From: a bacterium
GTDB lineage: Bacteria; Pseudomonadota; Alphaproteobacteria; Rhizobiales; Xanthobacteraceae
Reading direction: 5' to 3'
Length of the DNA: 5,606 bases
Assembly (NCBI GenBank): GCA_029946075.1
Contig: JAQSDT010000202.1
Span: 1-5,606 of the forward strand
Part shown: piece after piece, positions 1 through 5,312 of the stretch
Layout of the letters: each line of letters opens with the position of its first letter
Position numbering within the stretch: position 1 is the stretch's first letter
The notes under the pieces: generated by a model
What the model saw: the letters and a program-made list of their open reading frames with translations, nothing else
Told to the model about the DNA's origin: nothing
Databases searched by the model: none
Program-made: the position numbers and the translations under genes

Positions 1-541
1 CGATCGCCGCAAGGCGGCCTGGCTCTATCTGCAGTTCATCACCTCCAAGACGGTGTCGCTGAAGAAGAGCCATGTCGGTCTCACGTTCATCCGCGAGTCC
101 GATATCTGGGACAAGTCGTTCACCGAGCGTGCGCCGAAGCTCGGTGGCCTGATCGAGTTCTACCGTTCGCCCGCGCGCGTGCAGTGGACCCCGACCGGCA
201 ACAACGTGCCTGACTATCCGAAGCTCGCGCAATTGTGGTGGCAGAACATCGGCGATGCGTCGTCCGGTGCGAAGACGCCGCAGGCGGCGATGGATGCGCT
301 GGCCGCAGCCCAGGACTCGGTGCTGGAACGTCTCGAGAAGTCGGGCGTGCAGAAGGAGTGCGGTCCGAAGCTGAACAAGAAGGAGACCGCCGAATTCTGG
401 TTCGCCAAGTCCGAGAAGGACGGCAACGTCGCTCCCCAGCGCAAGCTGGCGAACGAGAAGCCGAAGGGCGAAACCGTCGACTACGACACCCTGGTGAAGT
501 CGTGGCCGGCCACGCCCCCGAAGCGGGCGGAAGCGAAGTGA
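1..541 (+). CDS. ABC importer solute-binding protein, C-terminal part (sugar/polyol type, GlpV-like)
   Basis: This is the C-terminal 179 residues of a periplasmic substrate-binding protein; the 5' part lies left of the window and the frame is open from base 2. The GTG at 53 is an internal valine, not a start, because similarity-bearing sequence (WLYLQFITSKTVSLKKS) runs through it. The piece resembles family 1 extracellular solute-binding proteins: a helix near the C-lobe, then FIRESDIWDKSF, the block EFYRSPARVQWTPTGNN, then PKLAQLWWQNIGDA and a final KLANEKPKGETVDYDTL tail. From memory these blocks fit the glycerol-binding protein GlpV of the rhizobial glpSTPQUV transporter, where the binding protein is the last gene. 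A terminator 90 bases downstream agrees with an operon end. The ABC binding-protein class is well supported; glycerol as ligand is inference, and another polyol or sugar is possible. It would deliver ligand to an inner-membrane permease encoded to the left. Confidence 0.85.
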   Translation, partial: DRRKAAWLYLQFITSKTVSLKKSHVGLTFIRESDIWDKSFTERAPKLGGLIEFYRSPARVQWTPTGNNVPDYPKLAQLWWQNIGDASSGAKTPQAAMDALAAAQDSVLERLEKSGVQKECGPKLNKKETAEFWFAKSEKDGNVAPQRKLANEKPKGETVDYDTLVKSWPATPPKRAEAK

Positions 542-555
542 CATCGTAGATGTCT

Positions 556-604
556 TGGCCGGGCTAAAGCGCGAGGCGCGTCTTCGCGCTAGATGACCCG
601 GCCA
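556..604. repeat. Intergenic palindromic repeat, long imperfect hairpin
   Basis: Two nested arm pairs are visible: TGGCCGGG (556-563) with CCCGGCCA (597-604), and AGCGCGA (568-574) with TCGCGCT (584-590). The short unpaired stretches between them make one long interrupted hairpin starting 14 bases after the transporter stop codon. The sequence resembles short dispersed repeats of Bradyrhizobium-type genomes. In the transcript it could protect the 3' end of the upstream mRNA, but it has no T-run and is not itself a classical terminator. Confidence 0.7.
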
Positions 605-630
605 TCCACGGAGAGTGATGCAAACAAGCG

Positions 631-659
631 AAAGGCCGGGAGCAATCCCGGCCTTTTTT
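631..659 (+). terminator. Rho-independent terminator of the transporter operon
   Basis: A perfect 10-bp stem (AAAGGCCGGG at 631-640, CCCGGCCTTT at 647-656) encloses the 6-base loop AGCAAT and ends in six T residues (654-659). It is placed 90 bases after the solute-binding protein stop. On the minus strand the stem is followed by only three T residues, so it could weakly stop transcription arriving from the convergent alkene reductase gene too, though that is less certain. Confidence 0.92.
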
Positions 660-667
660 CTTGCCGC

Positions 668-752
668 CGTCATTGCGAGCGAAGCGAAGCAATCCATTTT
701 ACGGCTTGCTGAACTATGGATTGCTTCGTCGCTGTCGCTCCTCGCAATGACG
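668..752. repeat. Inverted-repeat intergenic element (CGTCATTGCGAG family), MITE-like
   Basis: The left arm (668-696) begins CGTCATTGCGAGCGAAGCGA and ends AGCAATCCA. The right arm (717-752), read in reverse complement, begins CGTCATTGCGAGGAGCGA and also ends AAGCAATCCA. The arms match apart from small gaps (the right arm is 7 bases longer) and enclose about 20 bases. Elements with these ends are, from memory, abundant between genes of Bradyrhizobium and Rhodopseudomonas. No open reading frame of its own is supported. It sits between the terminator and the 3' end of the convergent alkene reductase gene, ending 18 bases from that stop codon. Confidence 0.85.
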
Positions 753-770
753 TGGAGAGATCTGTGTATC

Positions 771-1871
771 CTACTCCGCCGCCTGCGCAGCCCCGAGCGT
801 CGGATAGTCCGTATATCCCTTGGCGCCGCCGCCGTAGAACGTCGCCTTGTCGGGCGCGTTCAGCGGTGCGCCCTGCTTCAGGCGCTCGACGAGGTCGGGG
901 TTGGAGATGAACGGCTTGCCGAACGCGATCAGGTCGGCGGCGTTGGCGTCGAGCACCTTGTTGGCGAGATCGAGATCGTAGCCGTTGTTGGCGATGTAGG
1001 TCTGCCTGAAGCGCTTGCGCAGGCTCGCATAGTCGAACGGCGCGATGTCGCGCGGGCCGCCGGTGGCACCTTCGATGACGTGGATATAGGTCAGCTTCAG
1101 CGCGTTGAGCCCATCCACGATATGATCGAACAGCGGCTGCGGATTTGAATCGCTGACATCGTTGGCGGGCGTCACCGGCGAAATCCGGATACCGGTGCGG
1201 TCGGCGCCGGCGACGGCGGCAACCACCTTCGAAATCTCCAGCATCAGTTTTGCGCGGTTCTCGATCGAACCGCCGTAGGCATCGGTGCGCTTGTTGGTGC
1301 CGTCCTTGGCGAACTGGTCGAGCAGATAGCCGTTGGCGCCGTGGATCTCGACGCCGTCGAAACCGGCGGCCAGCGCGTTCTCGGTACCGCGTTTGAAGTC
1401 TTCGATGATGCCGGGAATTTCCGACAGCTCAAGCGCGCGCGGCTCGGAAATATCGGTGAAGGTGCCGTTGACGAAGGTCTTGCCCTTGGCGCGGATCGCC
1501 GACGGCGCGACCGGCTTGCCGCCGTTCGGCTGCAATGAATCATGCGAGACGCGGCCGACGTGCCAGAGCTGGATATAGATGTGGCCGCCCTTTTCGTGCA
1601 CGCCGTCGGTGATCTTGCGCCAGCCCGCGACCTGCTCCTTCGAATAGATGCCGGGGGTGTCCTGATAACCCTGGCCCTGCTGCGAGACCTGGCTTGCCTC
1701 CGTAATGAGCAGACCGGCGGAGGCGCGCTGCCCGTAATAGTCGATCGCGAGCGGGGACGGCACGAAGCTCGGCGGGATCGCGCGGTTGCGGGTGAGCGGC
1801 GCCATCGCGACGCGGTTCTGCAGCGTAATCGGGCCAAGCTTGTAGGGCTCGAACAGTTTGGAGTGGCTCAT
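771..1871 (-). CDS. Old Yellow Enzyme family alkene reductase (NemA-like, FMN, NAD(P)H)
   Basis: A 366-residue cytoplasmic flavoenzyme of usual family length. Known members use NAD(P)H-reduced FMN to reduce activated C=C bonds of enones, maleimides or quinones, and sometimes nitrate esters. Visible family features in order: MAPLTRNRA near residues 23-31 (Thr27 is the expected FMN contact), IQLWHVGRVSH around 100-110, the substrate-binding HGAN with His177 and Asn180, the likely proton donor Tyr182 in GYLLDQF, YGGSIENRAKLMLEI (199-213), Arg229 in RIS, AFGKPFISNPDLVERL (316-331) for the FMN phosphate, and the terminal YGGGAKGYTDYP. Most relatives carry Arg where Lys319 is seen here, a conservative change. 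I chose the ATG at 1871 because homology starts at MSHSKLFEPYKLG; the frame stays open to a TTG at 1973, but that extension looks unlike the family. A weak GGAA lies about 9 bases before the ATG. The SDR gene lies 108 bases upstream in the same direction. The physiological substrate cannot be told. Confidence 0.95.
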   Translation of the reverse strand: MSHSKLFEPYKLGPITLQNRVAMAPLTRNRAIPPSFVPSPLAIDYYGQRASAGLLITEASQVSQQGQGYQDTPGIYSKEQVAGWRKITDGVHEKGGHIYIQLWHVGRVSHDSLQPNGGKPVAPSAIRAKGKTFVNGTFTDISEPRALELSEIPGIIEDFKRGTENALAAGFDGVEIHGANGYLLDQFAKDGTNKRTDAYGGSIENRAKLMLEISKVVAAVAGADRTGIRISPVTPANDVSDSNPQPLFDHIVDGLNALKLTYIHVIEGATGGPRDIAPFDYASLRKRFRQTYIANNGYDLDLANKVLDANAADLIAFGKPFISNPDLVERLKQGAPLNAPDKATFYGGGAKGYTDYPTLGAAQAAE

Positions 1872-1922
1872 GTCGGGGATTTCCGGATGGATTGAAGATA
1901 GGGAACAGTTGGGCATTGCGTC

Positions 1923-1936
1923 GGATTGCGCAATCC
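1923..1936. promoter_or_regulatory. Perfect 14-bp palindrome before the alkene reductase, candidate operator
   Basis: GGATTGCGCAATCC is a perfect palindrome centred 58 bases upstream of the alkene reductase ATG, in the 108-base gap after the SDR stop. A dyad of this size fits binding by a dimeric regulator such as a TetR- or MarR-type protein; NemR, a TetR-family repressor, controls nemA in E. coli. No regulator gene is in this window, and no convincing -35/-10 pair was found beside the palindrome, so the role is inference. Confidence 0.35.
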
Positions 1937-1979
1937 CCCAGCCATTCGCGCCGTGCAGGCTAGCTGCGCACAATCCTGC

Positions 1980-2840
1980 TTAGCCGCGCACGATTCCTGC
2001 CATGTGTCCGGCGTCGAGGAACAGCGTGTGTGCGTTGACGTAGGAAGATTCATTCGAAATCAGGAACAGCGCAGCATAGGCGACCTCCCAGCCGGTGCCC
2101 TGACGGCCGAACGGCACCGTCAGCGCGCGATCGGCCCGGCGGCGGCTGGCGTCGCGGCCCATCGGTGAGTCGATAAATCCGGGCGCGATCACATTGCACC
2201 GAATGCCCTTGTCCTCGCCGGCGCGGGCAATCGCGCGGCCGAGCGAAATCTGCGCGGCCTTGGAGGATTCATAGGCGGGGTTGCGGCCATTGGCGCGCTG
2301 GCTCGCCATCGACGAGGTCAGCGTGATCGCGCCGCCCGGCGCCATCACTTCCAGCGCCTTCTGCGCGAACAGCATGTGGCTGCGCACGTTGACGGCGTAG
2401 TCCCTGTCCCAGGCCTCCGCGGTCATCTTCGGCAGCGACAGTCCGGAGGAAATCCCGACATTGAGCGCGAGGCCGTCGAGCCCGCCGAGCTGCTTCGTAC
2501 AGCGTTCGATCGCCGGGCCGATCGCCGCGACGTCGGAGGCATCGACGACATCGGTAAATGCCCTGCCGCCTTCGCTGGTGATTTGCTTCACCGTATCGTC
2601 GGCCGCTTGCCTGTTGATGTCGACGCAGGCGACATGCGCGCCCTCGCGCGCGAACAACACCGCCATCGCGCGGCCATTGCCGATCGGCGGCTCGGCGTCG
2701 ACGATGTTGCGCTGGCCCGCGCCGACCACGATGATGCGGCGGCCGGCAAGACGGCCGTGGCTTTTGGCGAGCCCCAGCGTTTCCGCATGCAGCGAGGCGG
2801 AGGGATCGAGCGCTTTCGGGGCTTGGGTGGTGGTGGACAT
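1980..2840 (-). CDS. SDR family NAD(P)-dependent oxidoreductase with long loop in the glycine motif
   Basis: A 286-residue short-chain dehydrogenase/reductase, somewhat longer than the classical 250. After a roughly 30-residue N-terminal extension comes the Rossmann beta strand RRIIVVGAG (34-42). The glycine motif is split: GAG at 40-42 and GNGRA at 54-58 are separated by RNIVDAEPP and neighbours, about 10 residues more than the usual GxxxGxG. Asp74 in VDIN after the second strand suggests NAD(H) preference. Catalytic residues look complete: Asn151, Ser176/177 in TSSMAS, Tyr190 and Lys194 in YESSK. The usual NNAG motif reads LNVG (126-129). The APGFIDSPMG segment (219-228) and the FLDAGHMAG end are normal for the family. 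The ATG at 2840 has AGGGAG 9 bases upstream; an in-frame GTG at 2885 lacks a ribosome site. The gene lies between the DUF1993 and alkene reductase genes, all on the same strand, and is probably co-expressed in part. The substrate is unknown. Confidence 0.93.
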   Translation of the reverse strand: MSTTTQAPKALDPSASLHAETLGLAKSHGRLAGRRIIVVGAGQRNIVDAEPPIGNGRAMAVLFAREGAHVACVDINRQAADDTVKQITSEGGRAFTDVVDASDVAAIGPAIERCTKQLGGLDGLALNVGISSGLSLPKMTAEAWDRDYAVNVRSHMLFAQKALEVMAPGGAITLTSSMASQRANGRNPAYESSKAAQISLGRAIARAGEDKGIRCNVIAPGFIDSPMGRDASRRRADRALTVPFGRQGTGWEVAYAALFLISNESSYVNAHTLFLDAGHMAGIVRG

Positions 2841-2847
2841 CGGTGCG

Positions 2848-2878
2848 GGCTCCCTGACTTTCTTGATTGTCAGGAGCC
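2848..2878 (-). promoter_or_regulatory. Leader hairpin that masks the SDR ribosome-binding site
   Basis: Read on the minus strand, GGCTCCTGAC (2878-2869) pairs with GTCAGGGAGCC (2858-2848), leaving one bulged G and a 10-base loop. The 3' arm contains AGGGAG, the Shine-Dalgarno sequence of the SDR gene, so folding would hide it; the ATG is 7 bases past the arm. This suggests translational control, or coupling to ribosomes leaving the DUF1993 gene. Structure is seen in sequence; function is inferred. Confidence 0.5.
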
Positions 2879-2889
2879 TTACCACGTCG

Positions 2890-2921
2890 TCGCGAGCGAG
2901 GCGATGTGTCCTCGCTCGCGA
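2890..2921 (-). terminator. Strong hairpin after the DUF1993 gene, without T-run
   Basis: A perfect 12-bp stem, TCGCGAGCGAGG (2890-2901) with CCTCGCTCGCGA (2910-2921), encloses an 8-base loop and begins 11 bases after the DUF1993 stop codon. In the direction of transcription no T-run follows, so it is not a textbook intrinsic terminator. It may cause partial termination, pausing, or protect the DUF1993 mRNA end. It stands 11 bases before the hairpin that covers the SDR ribosome-binding site. Confidence 0.45.
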
Positions 2922-2932
2922 AGATGGTGTGC

Positions 2933-3436
2933 TTATTTCACGCCAAGGAAATCCCGCTTGCCGATCTCGACGCCGTTGTGGCGCATAATGCCGTGGGCGG
3001 TCGCGGCGTGGAAGTAGAAGTTCGGGAAGGCGAAGTTGACGAGATATTGCGCGCCCTTCATCGTCATGGTGTTGGTCGGCCCGACCGGGAACGTCACCTC
3101 GCGGGTATCGCCGCCATCGAACTGCGCCGGCTTGAACGACTTCACATAGTCGGTGACCTTGGCGATGCGCTGCTGCAATTCCTCAAAACTCTTTTCGGTG
3201 TCCGGCGTCGTCGGCACCTCGCTGCCGGTCAGCCGCGCGCAGGTCTTTGCGGCGAAGTCGCACACCGTCTGCACCTGCCGGGTCAGCGGAAACATGTCGG
3301 GATAAAGTCGCGCGTTGAGCAGCACGTCGGGCTGGATGTTTTTCGCCTTGCAATGCGCTTCGGCCTTGGCGAGCAGCCCGGAGAGGGCGCCGAGGGTCTG
3401 CAGGAAAGCCGGAACGGTGACGTCGTAGAAAGCCAT
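2933..3436 (-). CDS. DUF1993 domain-containing protein
   Basis: A 167-residue, probably cytoplasmic protein that fits the DUF1993 family over its full length. The family is, as I recall, grouped with DinB-like four-helix-bundle proteins; its biochemical role is not established. Recognisable blocks are the N-terminal VTVPAFLQTLGALSGLLAKAE helix (about 7-26), the signature NARLYPDMFPLTRQV (41-55), a middle helix with EELQQRIAKVTDYVKS, the FPVGP strand (116-120) and the C-terminal NFYFHAATAHGIMRHNG. His143, His148 and His153 lie in that last helix and might bind metal, but this is a guess from spacing. No signal peptide or membrane segment is seen. The ATG at 3436 is preceded by AAAAGAG at a good distance for ribosome binding. 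It is the first of three co-directional genes, 92 bases ahead of the SDR, and its leader carries a strong inverted repeat. Confidence 0.92.
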   Translation of the reverse strand: MAFYDVTVPAFLQTLGALSGLLAKAEAHCKAKNIQPDVLLNARLYPDMFPLTRQVQTVCDFAAKTCARLTGSEVPTTPDTEKSFEELQQRIAKVTDYVKSFKPAQFDGGDTREVTFPVGPTNTMTMKGAQYLVNFAFPNFYFHAATAHGIMRHNGVEIGKRDFLGVK

Positions 3437-3457
3437 GTGATGCTCTTTTCGTGATGT

Positions 3458-3487
3458 GGAAACGCCTCAAGACGATGAGGTGTTTCC
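3458..3487. promoter_or_regulatory. 30-bp inverted repeat before the DUF1993 gene, candidate operator or leader hairpin
   Basis: GGAAACGCCTCA (3458-3469) and TGAGGTGTTTCC (3476-3487) are 12-bp arms with a single mismatch, which would be a G-U pair in RNA, around a 6-base spacer. The repeat ends 21 bases upstream of the DUF1993 ATG. The size suits a dimeric repressor site, and it could equally fold in the mRNA leader just before the ribosome-binding site. A TTGACT on the minus strand at 3542-3537 has no acceptable -10 partner, so no promoter is called. Confidence 0.45.
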
Positions 3488-3551
3488 GACATGGGCGCTG
3501 AAACGGAAAATTCAACGCTTGGGGAGGTGGGATCGCAGTCAAATATTCCGG

Positions 3552-3656
3552 CCGTCGTCGCCCGGTTTAACCGGGCGATCCAGTATTCCAGAGACGCTCA
3601 TGATTGAATCGATGAGCCGCGGCGTACTGGATTCCCCGCTTTCGCGGGGAATGACA
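3552..3656. repeat. Intergenic palindromic repeat with two end hairpins (ATTCCCCGC family)
   Basis: The element is built of nested pairs: an end hairpin CGCCCGGTT (3559-3567) with AACCGGGCG (3569-3577), an outer pair ATCCAGTA (3578-3585) with TACTGGAT (3625-3632), an inner pair GCTCAT (3596-3601) with ATGAGC (3612-3617), and a second end hairpin ATTCCCCGC (3631-3639) with GCGGGGAAT (3644-3652) around TTTC. The whole could fold as a branched structure. It resembles dispersed intergenic repeats of Bradyrhizobium-type genomes. It starts beyond the transglycosylase stop (14 bases away) and may affect that mRNA's 3' end, though no T-run is present. It fills most of the gap 3437-3669. Confidence 0.8.
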
Positions 3657-3669
3657 GCTATTGCTGGGC

Positions 3670-5013
3670 TCAGTTCGTCGCGCCCTGCCGCGGCCCGCCG
3701 CGCATCCGCGCCAGCAATTCGGCGGTCGGCCAGGAATCCGCCGGCAGGCCGTATTTCACCTGCATCGTCTTCACCGCGGTGCGGCTGAGTTGCCCCATGA
3801 TGCCGTCGACCTTGCCGACATTGAATCCGGCGCGCACCAGGAGCTGCTGCAATTCCTTCAGCTCGTTGAGCGGCAATTGCGCCACCGGCGTCGCCGGCTG
3901 CCGCATCGGCGCCGCGCCGGCGATCCGCGCCGCGAGATAGCCCGCGGTGGTCGAATAGATCAGCGAGTTGTTCCACTCGGTATAGGCCGCGAAATTCGCA
4001 TAGGCCAGAAACGCCGGCCCGGTGCGCCCCATCGGCAGCAACAGCGACGCGGGCAGATCGTCGTTCGGCAGCGGCTTGCCGTCGGGATAGGTGACGCCGA
4101 GCTGCGCCAGTCTGGCGCGCGGGATCTTCACCGTGAGGTCGGCCTGCTCCCACGGAAAGTTTGGTGGTGCGCGCACTTCCTGCAGCCACGGCTCGCCGCG
4201 CCGCCATTTCAGTCCGGTCGCGATGTAATTGGCGGTCGAGCCGATCACGTCGGGCACGCTGCTCAGCAGATTGCGATGGCCGTCGCCGTCATAATCCACC
4301 GCATAGGTGAAATAATGCGTCGGCAGAAATTGCGTCTGGCCGAGTTCGCCGGCCCATGAGCCGATCATCTGCTCCGGCGTGAGGTCGCCGCGGTCGATGA
4401 TCTTCAATGCGGCGATGGTTTCCTTCTGGAACATCTCGGAGCGGCGGCAGTCATAGGCCAGCGACACCAGCGAGGGCAGCGTATGCAGCTTGCCGAGCTC
4501 GGCGCCAAAGCTGCTTTCCAGGCCCCAGAATGCGGCGATCACCGCCGGCGGCACGCCATATTCCTTCTCGGCGCGGGCGAAGGCGGCCGCATGCATCTTG
4601 ATCCGCGCCTGCGCGTTCCTGGCCGCGCCTTCGGACGCGCGGTTTTTGGCAAATTCGGTGAAGATCGCGCCGAACGCGCGCTGGCCGCGGTCGCGGTTGA
4701 CGATGCTCTGGTCGTAGACGAGGTAGCTGGAGGCCGCCGCCAGCGCGCGCTGCGACACCCCGGCCGCCACCGCCTGCTGCTTGAGGTCGGCGAGGAAGCG
4801 GTCGAACGACATGCCGTTGTGGCACGCCGCCGCACGCGGCGAGGGCGTGCCGGCGACTGGCGGCTGGCCCGGGACCGGTCGCGGCGCCGCGGGAGTTGCA
4901 GGCGCAGGCCGGGCAGGGGCGGGCCGCATCGGTGCAGGGGCTGGCTGGGCGAATACGCTGGACGACAGGATCAGGGATGCCGCGGCAACAGGCAGAAATC
5001 GGGAAAGGAGCAT
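3670..5013 (-). CDS. Lytic murein transglycosylase, MltB type, with peptidoglycan-binding domain
   Basis: A 447-residue periplasmic enzyme expected to cleave the MurNAc-GlcNAc glycosidic bond of peptidoglycan with formation of 1,6-anhydro-MurNAc. Residues 1-23 form a signal peptide with a hydrophobic core and VFAQ cut region; no lipobox cysteine is seen, so unlike E. coli MltB it is probably not a lipoprotein. A Pro/Ala-rich linker (24-60) follows. The catalytic SLT_2 domain covers about 66-365, with Glu166 in FWGLESSFG as the likely catalytic acid, then SWAGELGQTQFLPTHY (219-234), YDGDGHRNLL and the VIGSTANYI helix typical of family 3. The C-terminal domain (about 383-437) fits PG_binding_1, with DGIMGQLSRTAVKTMQ as its core. 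An in-frame TGA at 5020-5022 restricts the start to TTG 5016 or ATG 5013; I chose the ATG, with GGTGA six bases before it. It is flanked on both sides by repeats and appears monocistronic. Confidence 0.95.
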   Translation of the reverse strand: MLLSRFLPVAAASLILSSSVFAQPAPAPMRPAPARPAPATPAAPRPVPGQPPVAGTPSPRAAACHNGMSFDRFLADLKQQAVAAGVSQRALAAASSYLVYDQSIVNRDRGQRAFGAIFTEFAKNRASEGAARNAQARIKMHAAAFARAEKEYGVPPAVIAAFWGLESSFGAELGKLHTLPSLVSLAYDCRRSEMFQKETIAALKIIDRGDLTPEQMIGSWAGELGQTQFLPTHYFTYAVDYDGDGHRNLLSSVPDVIGSTANYIATGLKWRRGEPWLQEVRAPPNFPWEQADLTVKIPRARLAQLGVTYPDGKPLPNDDLPASLLLPMGRTGPAFLAYANFAAYTEWNNSLIYSTTAGYLAARIAGAAPMRQPATPVAQLPLNELKELQQLLVRAGFNVGKVDGIMGQLSRTAVKTMQVKYGLPADSWPTAELLARMRGGPRQGATN

Positions 5014-5037
5014 CAATGGTCACCAGCATGAGGAACC

Positions 5038-5124
5038 GTAGGGTGGGCAAAGCGAAGCGTGCCCACCGTGGCAAGCACGGAACTTGATGGTGGGCACGTC
5101 GCTACGCTCCTTTGCCCACCCTAC
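5038..5124. repeat. Inverted-repeat intergenic element (GTAGGGTGGGCAAAGCG family)
   Basis: The left arm (5038-5067) starts GTAGGGTGGGCAAAGCGAAG and ends GTGCCCACC. The right arm (5089-5124), in reverse complement, starts GTAGGGTGGGCAAAGGAGCG and also ends GTGCCCACC, with a six-base length difference. About 21 bases lie between. Elements with these ends are, from memory, common in Bradyrhizobium-type intergenic DNA. The left end is only 24 bases from the transglycosylase start, so the element lies in or next to that gene's leader or promoter. Confidence 0.85.
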
Positions 5125-5177
5125 AAGACCCTCGCCTCGGTGCAATCCGCCGCCGCAAGCCCCACGGCGCGCATGGG

Positions 5178-5208
5178 AGCCTGCCGCTTGCACCCGAACT
5201 GGCAGGCT
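5178..5208. other. Short dyad in the gap before the molybdenum hydroxylase gene
   Basis: AGCCTGCC (5178-5185) and GGCAGGCT (5201-5208) are perfect 8-bp arms around 15 bases. It is the only clear dyad in 5125-5312, which otherwise holds no gene or convincing promoter that I can see. In GC-rich DNA a dyad this short may be chance. Confidence 0.2.
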
Positions 5209-5312
5209 GTTCCAACCGCCCCCTGCCGTGTAGAGTCATTCGATACTGCCGGGCCACGATAAGGCCGTCGTCCATATGGGGCGGGCAGCAAAATGGGAGA
5301 TGGCGGAAGACC

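Noticed and set aside
53..541. GTG at 53 as a start codon for a small 162-residue protein
   Set aside because: The same frame is open to the left edge and already codes transporter-like sequence, so this is the tail of a longer gene.
1872..1973. N-terminal extension of the alkene reductase from TTG 1973 or ATG 1916
   Set aside because: The family begins at the MSHSKLFEPYKLG segment; the extension has no family-like sequence and contains the palindrome.
1963..2001. Imperfect direct repeat GCGCACAATCCTGC / GCGCACGATTCCTGC around the SDR stop codon
   Set aside because: Only two short, imperfect copies are present, one of them mostly coding; chance or a small local duplication is enough to explain it.
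2376..3017. Plus-strand open frame opposite the SDR and DUF1993 genes
   Set aside because: It crosses two well-supported genes and the gap between them, and its composition is that of an antisense shadow.
3488..3550. Promoter for the DUF1993 gene using TTGACT on the minus strand
   Set aside because: No AT-rich -10 hexamer occurs at 16-18 bases from it.
4451..5074. Long minus-strand open frame overlapping the transglycosylase, starting in the upstream repeat
   Set aside because: Its Arg/Ala-rich sequence is a frame shadow typical of GC-rich DNA, and the transglycosylase frame is strongly supported.
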